Positions 39,089 to 48,941 of a DNA stretch of 63,787 nt are shown here, piece after piece. The translations under genes and the position numbers were made by a program. The notes beneath the pieces are model-generated. The model was given only the letters and a program-made list of their open reading frames with translations. It was not told where the DNA came from and did not search any database. The stretch's first letter is position 1. Each line of letters opens with the position of its first letter. Origin of the DNA: an uncultured Rubripirellula sp. (GTDB lineage: Bacteria > Planctomycetota > Planctomycetia > Pirellulales > Pirellulaceae); NCBI GenBank assembly GCA_938075415.1, contig CALJHC010000029.1, forward strand, positions 1-63,787, in the 5' to 3' direction.

Positions 39089-41926
39089 ATGTTTCTCAGA
39101 TTACCGTTTTGCTTCATGAACCTGATACACCTGATCCCTGTTGCATTAGTCGCTAGCTTTGCGAACGCGGTTGATTGGCCGATGTATCGGCATGATTCGG
39201 GGCGACGTGCCGTCACCACCGAGATCCTGCCAAACGATCTTACACTGGCTTGGAGTCGCGAACTGGTTCCTGTTAGGCCGGCTTTTCGAGATAGCCGACT
39301 TCATTTCGATGCGGGCTATGAGCCAATTATTTCCAACGACACTTTGCTGATTGGGTCCTCCCAGACCGATTCAGTCTCGGCATACGACGCAGTCAGTGGA
39401 CGTGAAAAATGGGTGTTCTACACCAATGGACCGGTTCGACTTGCACCTGCGATCTCTGGTCAACTTGCCTGTTTCGGGTCCGATGATGGATGCATGTACT
39501 GCGTTGACCTGGCAACCGGGAAGTTGCAGTGGAAACATCAGGCAGTACCGAGTGATCGAAAACTTTTAGGAAATCGGCGATTAATTTCGGTATGGCCCAT
39601 TCGCGGAGGCCCGGTTGTTGCTGACGGAGTGGTTTACTTCGCGGCAGGAGTGTGGCCCTTTGAAGGCGTTTTTGTCTATGCCATGGAGATTGAAACGGGT
39701 CGTGTTCTTTGGCGAAACGACCGCTTGGGCTACCGCTTCGGACAGCAGCCCCACAACACCAAAGCGATTGGTGGCCTCGCTCCTCAGGGGTATCTGCTGA
39801 TAGATGGCGAAGACGTGATCGTGCCCTGCTCAAATGCCTACCCGGCCCGCCTAAGTCGGCGAACAGGCGAACTAGTAAGTTTCGAACTTCCCAAGGCGGG
39901 TCGTTACCCGGGCGGTTGGTTTGCTGCCTTAGATCCTGATCAAGCCCGGGCACTGAGGCGAGGACAACTAACCTATGACGATGCGGTCAACCAACACGAG
40001 CACGAAGATGGTGCTCGGACAAGTAACGGGGGAATCGCCGGTATTAGCCGTGAGATTCGCGCCGGCGACAAGACATATCGCTTTGACGAAAAGCAACACG
40101 GCATCGATGGAGTGATTCATTCAATGGTGGTCGCCAATCAAAGTCTGTTTGTTACGACTCGCGAAGGAGAGTTGCTGTGTTATCGCGGAACCAACAACGA
40201 CGTGAGCACCAATCCAGAGAAATGGCATCGTGAAATTCGTCCGCTTTCATCCAGTCCGTCAGCCGAGATGTTGTGTGAAAACATGGTCAAACTGGCAAGT
40301 AGTGACCATGGGATTGCAGTCATCGTTGGCCTCCATGATGGGGAGGTCATAAGAGCTTTGATCGAAACATCCAACTATCAAGTCATTGCTTTCGATGATG
40401 ATCAACAACGCATCGATGGACTACGATCGCAACTCAACCAAGCTGGAATTGATGGTGACCGTGCCGCAATAATCAACGCCAATTTGCGGCAACTGGAATT
40501 GCCTCCCTACGTCACAACATTATTGACAAGCGAGCGATTCGACTTTGCGCTCACGCCCTATTTACAGACATTGCGTCCCTACGGCGGAATTGCAGTCAGC
40601 GGAGTCCCATTTAAAAACGAGGCCTTCTCGAACCTACAGCCTGGTAATTTCAAGTCAGTTGATAACGTCATACCTGAGCGATCCATTGTGCAACGAACGG
40701 GTCGACTTCCAGGAACGGATAGCTATGTAGGTGGTTTTGCAACCAGTCAGGACGAATTAGTCAAATTTCCTCTCGGCGTCCTTTGGTTTGACGACGAGCT
40801 TGCGCACTTCAAACGATCACCCCAACCCGTTTTCGACCGAGCCACCATGATCTCTCGGCCAAAGAATTGGCATGCGCCCAGGCATAAGGGAAATTATAAA
40901 ATTGACTATCCGTTATTGCCAATCGTCTTATCGGACATTTACACCGGCCGTGTTCTGGAGCCGGAAGAACGGCTAGATCTACGGGAAAGCCTTGGCGGAG
41001 CGCCGACCGAGAAACTGGAGCCTAGCCAGTACCGACCCTCGGGCGCACCGTTCTCTTCCAAATCCACTCCGCGTGTGGTGGGTCAACGCATCAACCCACT
41101 GACCGGACTCATGGAAGCCAGGGCCTTTCCTAAAACCTACGGGTGTGACGGTGGTGTTGATTATGGGAATCTGTACACCTTGCGAAGTGGAACTGCTGCG
41201 TTCTACGATAAATCCATCGAGAGTGGCACCGTCTTTCTCAGTGGCCCCAGAAGCGGTTGCACTAACAGCATCATCCCGTCCGGTGGTGTTTTGAATGTCC
41301 CCTATTTCTACGAAGGCTGCACCTGCAGTTATCCACTTCCAACGGCGATGTCTCTCGTCGCAATGCCGCAGCGCCATGAGCAGTGGTCGTCGTGGGGCGA
41401 GTGCGAAATACAACCGGGAACGCTCCAACGCCTTGGAATCAACTTTGGGGCGCCGGGCGATCGTATGACTCGCGAAGGAACCTTATGGTTGGATTACCCA
41501 TCGGTTGGAGGGCCGTCACCAATGATTCGTATCGAAACCAACAGCGATATCCAATACCATTATCAGCATAGTCTTTGGATGCAGCAGGACGATGTCCACC
41601 CTTGGGTAAGCGGATCGTTCGCACTCGGACTACAGTCGTTGGTGATCCGGGACATGAAACCCGGAAACTATCAGGTCAGGATCTATTTTGCTGAACCACA
41701 GTTGCCTGAGTCCCCGGCCTCGACAGATCGCATCCAAAAAATCAAGCTACAGGGTCAGGATGTCGCCGAAAATTACAATGCGTACGTTAAAGCAGGTCAA
41801 CCAAATAAAGGGACGGTCTGGGTTGAGAACAACGTGCTGATTCGTGATAAGTTCACACTCCAATTATCTGCCGTTAAACGAACAACCTTGATCAGCGGGA
41901 TTGAATTAATACGTCAGGAAAATTGA
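39089..41926 (+). CDS. Exported PQQ-type beta-propeller with methyltransferase-like insert and C-terminal malectin-like domain
   Basis: A protein of about 945 residues starting at the ATG after AGGAAG; the signal peptide ends near SFANAVDW. The N-terminal half has BamB/PQQ-like blades (AYDAVSGREKW, VDLATGKLQWKH, AMEIETGRVLW). Around residues 405-530 a Rossmann-like segment is inserted: VIVGLHDGEVIRALIE, VIAFDDDQQRIDGLRSQL and AAIINANLRQLELPPYV resemble motif I and the acidic motif II of SAM methyltransferases. Propeller repeats resume after it. The C-terminus contains YQVRIYFAEPQ, like a malectin or di-glucose-binding lobe. Exact ligand unknown. It stands alone, divergent from the DUF6370 gene. 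Confidence 0.85.
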   Translation: MFLRLPFCFMNLIHLIPVALVASFANAVDWPMYRHDSGRRAVTTEILPNDLTLAWSRELVPVRPAFRDSRLHFDAGYEPIISNDTLLIGSSQTDSVSAYDAVSGREKWVFYTNGPVRLAPAISGQLACFGSDDGCMYCVDLATGKLQWKHQAVPSDRKLLGNRRLISVWPIRGGPVVADGVVYFAAGVWPFEGVFVYAMEIETGRVLWRNDRLGYRFGQQPHNTKAIGGLAPQGYLLIDGEDVIVPCSNAYPARLSRRTGELVSFELPKAGRYPGGWFAALDPDQARALRRGQLTYDDAVNQHEHEDGARTSNGGIAGISREIRAGDKTYRFDEKQHGIDGVIHSMVVANQSLFVTTREGELLCYRGTNNDVSTNPEKWHREIRPLSSSPSAEMLCENMVKLASSDHGIAVIVGLHDGEVIRALIETSNYQVIAFDDDQQRIDGLRSQLNQAGIDGDRAAIINANLRQLELPPYVTTLLTSERFDFALTPYLQTLRPYGGIAVSGVPFKNEAFSNLQPGNFKSVDNVIPERSIVQRTGRLPGTDSYVGGFATSQDELVKFPLGVLWFDDELAHFKRSPQPVFDRATMISRPKNWHAPRHKGNYKIDYPLLPIVLSDIYTGRVLEPEERLDLRESLGGAPTEKLEPSQYRPSGAPFSSKSTPRVVGQRINPLTGLMEARAFPKTYGCDGGVDYGNLYTLRSGTAAFYDKSIESGTVFLSGPRSGCTNSIIPSGGVLNVPYFYEGCTCSYPLPTAMSLVAMPQRHEQWSSWGECEIQPGTLQRLGINFGAPGDRMTREGTLWLDYPSVGGPSPMIRIETNSDIQYHYQHSLWMQQDDVHPWVSGSFALGLQSLVIRDMKPGNYQVRIYFAEPQLPESPASTDRIQKIKLQGQDVAENYNAYVKAGQPNKGTVWVENNVLIRDKFTLQLSAVKRTTLISGIELIRQEN

Positions 41927-42139
41927 CTCTTACCCCAATCCACTGACCGTGAAAACACCTGCAGTCGAAACCTACCCCGTCCCAAACTGAATCAAGCGTC
42001 TGGTTAGCCGGGACAACGAGTCCACAAATACAATCATCACCCTAACCCAATTCAACTAGAAAACAGCAAGAAGAACTTTTGTACCAGCGAATAACTCACG
42101 GATAAAACCACTCCGAGAAAACAGGTCAGGGAGATTTTT

Positions 42140-43159
42140 GTGCGACTGCTGCACTACCAATTTGGAGAGCAGGGTGGGTCCGAAAGATTTTTTGTTCAGC
42201 TCGTGCAGGCGTTCAACACAAGAGGTGTGGAACAGAAGGTCGTGATTGCTCCGAATCGTCCATGGCGCGATCAACTACCCGATTCGGTGCAGGTATTCGC
42301 TGAGAGCCGTTACCGAACCCTATCGCTGGATCGCCTTCGCCTGCCCCGGCGGTTGGATCGACTGCACGACCAATGGTGTCCTGATGCCATGCTCGGCTGG
42401 ATGCACCGAGGCGCACGAATCCTGCCCACTAGTGGCCATGTCGGCAGGCGTTTTGCAAGACTGGGAGATCTGGTCGCCAACCTTCATGATTATAGGGCCG
42501 TCGATTGCTTAATCTGTAACTCTCCTTGCGTTGCAGAGCGAGCAAGGGAGCTAGGCTGGCGGCGACAGCAGCGCGTCATCTCCAACTTCACCCACTCAGT
42601 TCCCATTGTTCCGATTCCGCGATCGGAATTAGAGACACCGCTGGACGTCCCCCTGATCTGTGCAGTGGGAAGGCTCGTTGAGGGAAAAGGCTTTGACCTA
42701 ATCCTTCATGCTCTGAAACGCTTACCCAGTGCTTACCTTTGGATTATTGGCGACGGAAAGCAACTCAAGAAACTGCAAGGCATCGCACACAGCCTTGATA
42801 TTTTGGACAGGGTACGATTCACCGGATGGCAATCAGATCCTGTTCGGTATCTTGCCGCCGCGGACCTTCTAGCGTTCGCTTCCAAGAGAGAAGCCCTCGG
42901 CAATGTCGTACTCGAGGCTTGGTCGCAGCGGATACCGATCGTCTCGACTCGATCGGAGGGTCCGAACTGGTTAATCGATCATGGCGTCAACGGTCACCTC
43001 GTTGACATTGGCGATGAGAGACAATTTGCAGAGGCGATAAGCTACCTTTTGGAACATCCCGACAAGCGACGAGCAATGGCGCGTGCCGGCTATGAAAAAC
43101 TTACCAATGAATTTTCACAGCAAGCGATTGTTGATCAATATATGGAACTGCTGTTTTAA
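42140..43159 (+). CDS. GT4-family glycosyltransferase
   Basis: A 339-residue cytosolic glycosyltransferase of the GT-B fold, family GT4. The N-terminal domain has GGSERFFVQLV. The donor-binding domain has CAVGRLVEGKGFDLILHAL, FTGWQSDPVRYLAAADLLAF and the E-x7-E motif in REALGNVVLEAW. The start is GTG, with CAGGGAG about ten bases upstream. It probably adds a hexose to a lipopolysaccharide core or exopolysaccharide. It has no transferase neighbour, which is unusual because such genes normally sit in clusters. Confidence 0.93.
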   Translation: MRLLHYQFGEQGGSERFFVQLVQAFNTRGVEQKVVIAPNRPWRDQLPDSVQVFAESRYRTLSLDRLRLPRRLDRLHDQWCPDAMLGWMHRGARILPTSGHVGRRFARLGDLVANLHDYRAVDCLICNSPCVAERARELGWRRQQRVISNFTHSVPIVPIPRSELETPLDVPLICAVGRLVEGKGFDLILHALKRLPSAYLWIIGDGKQLKKLQGIAHSLDILDRVRFTGWQSDPVRYLAAADLLAFASKREALGNVVLEAWSQRIPIVSTRSEGPNWLIDHGVNGHLVDIGDERQFAEAISYLLEHPDKRRAMARAGYEKLTNEFSQQAIVDQYMELLF

Positions 43160-43591
43160 CCATTTTATAAATTGCCCTGCTTTTTTTGCTGTCCCGGTAG
43201 TGATCTGCAGATATGGCAAGGTTCCATGGTTAGGGTTGCACCTAACCTCAATGGCTAGATCGGACTGCTTTTTTGGTCGACGATTTCCTTTATCCGGGAA
43301 CGTGAAGGCAACCTCATGTCTGCTTCAACTAATCCAAGTGCAAAGGTGGCGTTCCGCTCTCTGCGCAACTTTAACAACGGAAAAAATCAACTCAAACTTT
43401 CAAGATCCAGGTTATTCTCTCCGTGGAGAACTCAATAACATTCGAGCAAAGGTAATTCGTTCCGCCAACACTGTTGTTTGCCCCAACCAACACTCGGACC
43501 CAGCGTTGCTTGACGCCTGTCGAACGGTTCACTGCTCGGATCTCCATAGTGCCTACGCGGCCTAGTTGCCGAACACGGTATGGCGAACGAC
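43160..43591. other. Intergenic region between convergent genes
   Basis: It lies between the glycosyltransferase gene (plus) and a propeller gene (minus). A plus-strand frame crosses the region but overlaps the glycosyltransferase 3' end and has no recognisable domain; I leave it uncalled. Confidence 0.4.
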
Positions 43592-44920
43592 CTAGTTGTC
43601 GCCCTTCAACGAAGCGGCAATTAGCTTCTGATCATTACGCGCAAAGATCATGCCATTTGCAATAGCTGGATGGGCCCAGGTGACACCATTCCGTCTGGGC
43701 AGTTGCCGAAGAGTCGGCGAGAGAAGTTTGGCCCTAGAAGTCTCTTGAAATCCAGCCGGAGACAGCCGCGCAAAGATCAATTCGCCCTGATCATTGAGCA
43801 TAATTTCGCGGTTCCCATCACGCAGCGTGTGGATGGTTGCCCACCTTGCCCTAGGAACAGCGGTAAGATCCTCCCAGACCCGATCACCTGTTAGAAGATC
43901 GAGGCATCGCAATTCCCCATAGCTGTCAACACCGTAAATGTGTTCGCCCTTGATCAAGGGCGTGCTAATCATGCAATGTAGAGAATCCGTGTTTTTCTCA
44001 CTCTGCCCAATCCTTCTCCAAACCTTTTTCGCTTTGGGCTGACTAGGATCAAGTTCCATGAGCATCGAACCATCATAGAAGGACGACACAAAAAGATGCT
44101 TACCACTCACGATCGGTGTTGCAACACCGATCGGCATATTTCTTGGTTCCATAGCAAAGCGCCAAAACGTTTCGCCAGTGCGAGGGTTCAAACCCGTCAC
44201 GCTCTGGCCGGTCCAACAGACAGCGACTTCCTGATCACCTTGCCGGATCATGATTGGGGCGCTGTAACCGGCAAGTTCATCGAGAGCTCGCCAACGCTCT
44301 TTCCCGGTTTCAAGGTCAAACCCGACCACGCAGGCACCGTCAGATCCAGCAACGATCTGAATGACCAAATCCTCAAACACAAGCGGTGCCGCGGTGATGC
44401 CCCAGATGGGCATTTTCACGTCAAACTCCGGAGCGAGCTCCCGTTTCCAAATCACCTTGCCGCTGGTCACATCCAAACAGAAAAAATGCCCCATCGCGCC
44501 GACTGAGAAAGCTTTACCTTGATGCACCGTCACGGCAGCTCGGGGGCCTGCCTTGTATCCTATGTTGTATTGATCATCGTTGTAGTTCACTTCGTAACTA
44601 TGTTTCCACTGCTCTTGGCCTGTCTCAGCATCAAGACACAAGATCCGTTCCACCTTGTTATCCGAATCGCCGAATCCTCTGTCGGTAACAAACACCCTAC
44701 CGTTCGCGACCGTTGGTCCGCTGTAGCCTGAACCGATCGCGACCGACCACTTCGGTGCCAATTCACCCTCTGGCAACTCGGTCACTAAGTCTGTTTCGGT
44801 GAGTACGCCGTCGCGGTGCACACCACGCCACTGTGGATAATCCTCCGACGAAGCAATCGAACCAAAAACAACGAGGACTCCGAATGCAACCAGCGTTTGA
44901 GGAGTTTTGTTCAACTGCAT
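43592..44920 (-). CDS. Exported PQQ-like beta-propeller protein
   Basis: A 442-residue protein with a signal peptide ending near SIASSEDY. Propeller blades recur as VERILCLDAETGQEQWKH, FFCLDVTSGKVIWKR, VVGFDLETGKERWRA, VTGLNPRTGETFWRF and LRCLDLLTGDRVWED. This is the BamB/quinoprotein-alcohol-dehydrogenase-like repeat. The acidic quinone and calcium ligands of true PQQ enzymes cannot be confirmed, so a binding or scaffolding role is equally possible. The opposite-strand neighbour about 550 bases away encodes a related propeller. Confidence 0.9.
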   Translation of the reverse strand: MQLNKTPQTLVAFGVLVVFGSIASSEDYPQWRGVHRDGVLTETDLVTELPEGELAPKWSVAIGSGYSGPTVANGRVFVTDRGFGDSDNKVERILCLDAETGQEQWKHSYEVNYNDDQYNIGYKAGPRAAVTVHQGKAFSVGAMGHFFCLDVTSGKVIWKRELAPEFDVKMPIWGITAAPLVFEDLVIQIVAGSDGACVVGFDLETGKERWRALDELAGYSAPIMIRQGDQEVAVCWTGQSVTGLNPRTGETFWRFAMEPRNMPIGVATPIVSGKHLFVSSFYDGSMLMELDPSQPKAKKVWRRIGQSEKNTDSLHCMISTPLIKGEHIYGVDSYGELRCLDLLTGDRVWEDLTAVPRARWATIHTLRDGNREIMLNDQGELIFARLSPAGFQETSRAKLLSPTLRQLPRRNGVTWAHPAIANGMIFARNDQKLIAASLKGDN

Positions 44921-45462
44921 CAGTAAGCCTCTTTCATGAAGAAAAAATCCCGTGGGTCATTAACCCAATGTTATGAACCATCCCCCCGAAAAAAGCCAGA
45001 CAAGGTATCGCTCTGGTCTTCTCAGCACGACGCAAGGAAATGTTTTTGGCAGAAACCAAAAATGGCTGGCAAACCACTAACCGGTTGCCGCAACGAGGAC
45101 TTGGGATGGCGGTGAAACCGTGCACAAACGGCCGGGCACAGTGAAGTGAGGTCCCCGAAATCTCCCAACGCGTCGATGCCCGTCCACCCAGGATCGGGCC
45201 CACCCGATAGGTCGATTCGTACAACGGGTGGAATTCGGGAGCGTTTTCACACAAAATGAAGCCTGAATTTGGTTGCTGATTGTCCGACTGAGCCAAATCA
45301 AGTGGATCCTCTTCGCCACTTGATTGCCAATCGGTACAAAGTGATGTTTGTCTTGGGGCCGCTTCTCAACAAGTTTGGCGGTCCATTACATGCACCGCCA
45401 CGCCCATCCCAAACACTCGCCCACAACGACACCGATCTCAACGACACCGATCTCAAGGAAAC
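44921..45462. other. Divergent intergenic region with short direct repeat
   Basis: About 540 bases between two divergent propeller genes, so it should hold both promoters. A perfect 15-base direct duplication (AACGACACCGATCTC) occupies 45425-45454, immediately before the AAGGAAA ribosome binding site of the plus-strand gene. Confidence 0.5.
45425..45454. repeat. 15-bp direct repeat, two copies
   Basis: Two perfect contiguous copies of AACGACACCGATCTC sit directly upstream of the ribosome binding site of the second propeller gene. It is short but similar in unit length to the other minisatellites of this window. Confidence 0.85.
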
Positions 45463-46827
45463 ATGATGCATTCTCGATCTTACCAGCGAGCATTCCTTTG
45501 CTCGATCTTGAGCTTCTGCGTCCAGAGTTTTGGACTAACCAACGCTGTCGCCGCGGAGGACTTCACTCGGTTTCGCGGCGCCGATGCAACCGGTGTGGCG
45601 TCAGATCACCCGCAGCTTCCCACCAGTTGGAGTAAAACAGAGCAGGTGGCTTGGTCGGTGGAAATCCCGGGCCAAGGCTGGGGAAGCCCGATTGTGGTAG
45701 GTGACCGGGTTTTTGTGTCCTCAGTGGTAGCTGATGAGGAAAACATTGCCCCGAGCGCCGGCCTGTACCTGGGCCAAGGTGTCCGCGATCCAGCTAAGGG
45801 GATCCACCATTGGATGATGCACTGCTTTGATTTGAAAACGGGTAAGAAACTCTGGGAGCAAGAATCCTACACGGGACGACCAGTGGTTCCGCGTCACCCA
45901 AAAAGCTCATACGCAGCTGAGACGCCAACCACCGACGGAAAACGGCTCTACGTTCTATTTGGCGATTTGGGCCTTTTCTGTTACTCACTGGACGGTGAGC
46001 TACTTTGGAAGCGGATGATTGAACCGAAGAAAACCAACATGGACTATGGCGCAGCGGCATCCCCTGTCATCCACGGCAATCAAGTATTCGTCGTGTACGA
46101 CAACAAAGAAACATCGTGGATCGCATCCTATGATTGCGAAACCGGCAAACAAAACTGGCAGACGCCACGCGACGAGATCATGTCTTGGGCGACGCCCTTT
46201 GTTTGGGAGAATGAACTACGCACCGAAATCATCGTCCCGGGCCAACGCATCAACCGCAGTTACTCACTCGATGGTGAAGAACTCTGGCGATTTGACGGCG
46301 ACATGTCCATCTTGGTCATTCCGTCCCCCTTTGCTGTTGATGGCTTATGTTACATTTCCTCTGGGTATGTTGGTGATCAACATCGACCGACGTTCGCCAT
46401 TCGTCCGGGCGGGAAGGGCGATATTGCCCCCGATGGAGACTTTGCGTCCAGCGAGTATATCGAGTGGTATCAGCCAAGGTGCTCTCCCTACAACACGACT
46501 CAACTTGTTTACGAGAAACGCCTCTACACCGTCTATGACCAGGGTTTTATGACCTGCCACAACGCACTGACCGGTGAGGAGATTTATGGGAAAACCCGAT
46601 TCTCGCCAAAAGGCTCGTTTACCTCGTCACCCTGGGCGTACGACGGCAAGATATTTTGCCTGAGTGAGGATGGCCTGACCTACGTCATCAAAGCCGGACC
46701 CGAATTTGAAATCCTTCGAACCAATCCGCTCGACGAATTATGTATCGCGACGCCGAGCGTCGTTGGCGGCAACCTGCTCATCAGGACATTGACTAAGTTG
46801 TATTGCATGACGGAACCGGCAAAATAA
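45463..46827 (+). CDS. Exported PQQ-like beta-propeller protein
   Basis: A 454-residue exported protein. Two adjacent ATG codons follow AAGGAAA; the second (45466) has the better spacing. Signal peptide cleavage is near NAVAAED. The mature chain begins FTRFRGADATG, a common planctomycete propeller opening, and carries repeats such as HCFDLKTGKKLWEQ, CYSLDGELLWKR, ASYDCETGKQNWQ and CHNALTGEEIYGK. No catalytic motif can be assigned. It is divergent from the related gene to its left, and the two may have arisen by duplication followed by strong divergence. Confidence 0.9.
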   Translation: MMHSRSYQRAFLCSILSFCVQSFGLTNAVAAEDFTRFRGADATGVASDHPQLPTSWSKTEQVAWSVEIPGQGWGSPIVVGDRVFVSSVVADEENIAPSAGLYLGQGVRDPAKGIHHWMMHCFDLKTGKKLWEQESYTGRPVVPRHPKSSYAAETPTTDGKRLYVLFGDLGLFCYSLDGELLWKRMIEPKKTNMDYGAAASPVIHGNQVFVVYDNKETSWIASYDCETGKQNWQTPRDEIMSWATPFVWENELRTEIIVPGQRINRSYSLDGEELWRFDGDMSILVIPSPFAVDGLCYISSGYVGDQHRPTFAIRPGGKGDIAPDGDFASSEYIEWYQPRCSPYNTTQLVYEKRLYTVYDQGFMTCHNALTGEEIYGKTRFSPKGSFTSSPWAYDGKIFCLSEDGLTYVIKAGPEFEILRTNPLDELCIATPSVVGGNLLIRTLTKLYCMTEPAK

Positions 46828-47250
46828 GTCTCGACAATTTTCCATCCGCAAAGCGATCAGGAACTGCTACGGTGACAGAGACGCGCGGCTAGCCTTTAAT
46901 CTGGCGAAATCGGAACGGATGCCCCAACCCGATGACGACAAATGCCCGCCTTCTTGCAACGTCGCGACATACAACTTTGGCAGTCAAAAGCACTCAGTCA
47001 CAAGCACTTACGTGCATCGAAGTTTCCTCTCAGCTAACCGGTTCAATCACAAGAATCGGGCCGCAGCCATCACCAGCAGCCAGTCCAATGACACGGATTG
47101 AATCAACGCATAGCTGCGAACGCCATGATCGTACGAACTGCCCTCGTTTTCACCACGAATCACTTCGCTTGCAAGTCGCTACCAACCTAACTGCTTGTAA
47201 GGCCCGATAAACCTAACTACTTCACCTAACCTTTGACCCGGATCGCTTTC
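46828..47250. other. Intergenic region without recognisable gene
   Basis: It lies between two plus-strand genes. Overlapping short frames have low-complexity or basic composition typical of non-coding DNA. No hairpin or repeat. Confidence 0.4.
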
Positions 47251-48906
47251 ATGATGAAGATTAAGGCGTTACTACCAATCGGGCTTCTCTTAATTCAGCT
47301 GCAATACGCCCGCGCTAACGACCAAGAGGACCCGATTCGCGTCTTCATTTTTGCGGGGCAGTCCAATATGGTTGGGTCGGACTCTCGTGTCGAGGACGTC
47401 GATCAGTACCCACCTTACAGGAACGTCGCGCAGCCCGACTCGCAGGTAAAATTCTCTTACTGCATTGGCCGTGAAAACAAACTCAAATCAGATGGTTGGG
47501 TCCCACTTCAACCGGTTAATGGTGTCGTAGGTCCGGAGCTAAGTTTTGCACACTCACTGGCGACGACGTTGGATTCCCGAATCGCAATCATCAAGGTCGC
47601 AGCTGGTGGAACGCATCTCGGTGGTGACTGGAACCCGGATGACCCATCTGGGTTTCGCATGTACCCTCTTTTGATTCAGGAGGTCAAACGTTCTCTGGCT
47701 TTACTTGATGCTGCTAAACAGTCCTGGCGACTGGAAGGATTCATGTGGCACCAAGGTGAAAACGACATGTTCAATGAGCAATACATGGAGGCCTATGGTG
47801 AAAACCTTTCACGTTTCATGCACTGTATTCGACGCGATCTCAACGCGGACAAACTTCCGTTCTATGTCGGAGAACTCTGCACCAAAACCATTTGGGGAAT
47901 GGACCTTCGTCCACGAATGCACGCGATCAGCGTTGGACAAAAAGCGGCAGTCGCGCGAGACCAATTTGCGAGTTACATCCCAACCTCACAAGTTGCCGTA
48001 GAAATCGGCGGAGGCGTCGGACTTCACTATCACTACGGAACCCTTGGACAGTTAGAACACGGCACCAACTACGCCAACGCTTATCTTGAATCGATCGAGC
48101 AATCACCGCTGAGACGGCGGAGCCTTGCCAAATGGCCATTTAAAAAAGGCGAGCCCATTCGCTTGATCGTCATGGCAGGCCACCGCAACATGGAGGGCGA
48201 AAGGTCATTTCACCAACAGGTCCTCTCCGATTCTGGCGCACAACGGTTACTCCAAGACAGACCTGGGATACCCTTCCGCTATTCATTAGGTGGTGGCGTC
48301 CATCAGTCGGATGCCTGGGAACCCTTGGGCCTGACTGGCTATTACGATACCTTCGGTCCCGAACTTAGCTTTGCCAGAACCCTTTTGATGAATCAAGTCG
48401 ACCGTATTGCGATTGCGAAATTCACGCACAGCGGTTCCCAGATGATTGACTGGACGCCCGAAGGAAGTGTCGCAACTACTCGCAACCTTTACCCTGCCTG
48501 GATTCAATTCATCCGAGCGTCAATCGCGGACCTGAAGGAGCGTGGTCATCCAGTGGAGTTAGCAGCCGTGGTCTATCATGTCGGAGAAAATGACATGTCG
48601 TTTGGACCCTTTCGCAAGTCCGCCCCAGACAATCTCCGAAAGCTCGTTCAATCGACTCGCGAGGATCTGGCAATGCCCAGTTTGCTGTGGATCGTTAGCC
48701 AGCAACCACCAACGACGAGCGAAGGTTTGGATAAAATAGACGTTGTGACCGAAATTCAAAACATCGCAAAATCCGATCCAGCCATGATTTTGCTCAATCA
48801 GCTTGATCTTCCAATTCAGGAAAAACAACTGGTATTGAACACCGAGGGTATTATTCACCTCGGTGTGCAACTTGGCGAGGCCTACATCGCTTCGGAAAAG
48901 AAGTAG
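47251..48906 (+). CDS. Exported tandem SASA (sialate O-acetylesterase-like) protein
   Basis: A protein of about 551 residues with a signal peptide ending near YARAND. The start is the first of two adjacent ATGs; an in-frame TTG lies six codons upstream. It contains two SASA/DUF303 domains. The first has FAGQSNMVG (nucleophile S38) and WHQGEND, the expected catalytic set. The second has MAGHRNMEG, where the serine is replaced by arginine (R312), and YHVGENDM, so it has probably lost ester-hydrolase activity. Carbohydrate acetylesterase is the likely role. It is convergent with the DUF1559 gene. Confidence 0.9.
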   Translation: MMKIKALLPIGLLLIQLQYARANDQEDPIRVFIFAGQSNMVGSDSRVEDVDQYPPYRNVAQPDSQVKFSYCIGRENKLKSDGWVPLQPVNGVVGPELSFAHSLATTLDSRIAIIKVAAGGTHLGGDWNPDDPSGFRMYPLLIQEVKRSLALLDAAKQSWRLEGFMWHQGENDMFNEQYMEAYGENLSRFMHCIRRDLNADKLPFYVGELCTKTIWGMDLRPRMHAISVGQKAAVARDQFASYIPTSQVAVEIGGGVGLHYHYGTLGQLEHGTNYANAYLESIEQSPLRRRSLAKWPFKKGEPIRLIVMAGHRNMEGERSFHQQVLSDSGAQRLLQDRPGIPFRYSLGGGVHQSDAWEPLGLTGYYDTFGPELSFARTLLMNQVDRIAIAKFTHSGSQMIDWTPEGSVATTRNLYPAWIQFIRASIADLKERGHPVELAAVVYHVGENDMSFGPFRKSAPDNLRKLVQSTREDLAMPSLLWIVSQQPPTTSEGLDKIDVVTEIQNIAKSDPAMILLNQLDLPIQEKQLVLNTEGIIHLGVQLGEAYIASEKK

Positions 48907-48941
48907 CGTAATCTTCCGAAAAGACCGTTGAACGCTCGACG

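Noticed and set aside
43083..43565. Plus-strand frame after the glycosyltransferase gene
   Set aside because: It overlaps the 3' end of the glycosyltransferase gene in another frame and has no recognisable motif; not enough to call a pseudogene.
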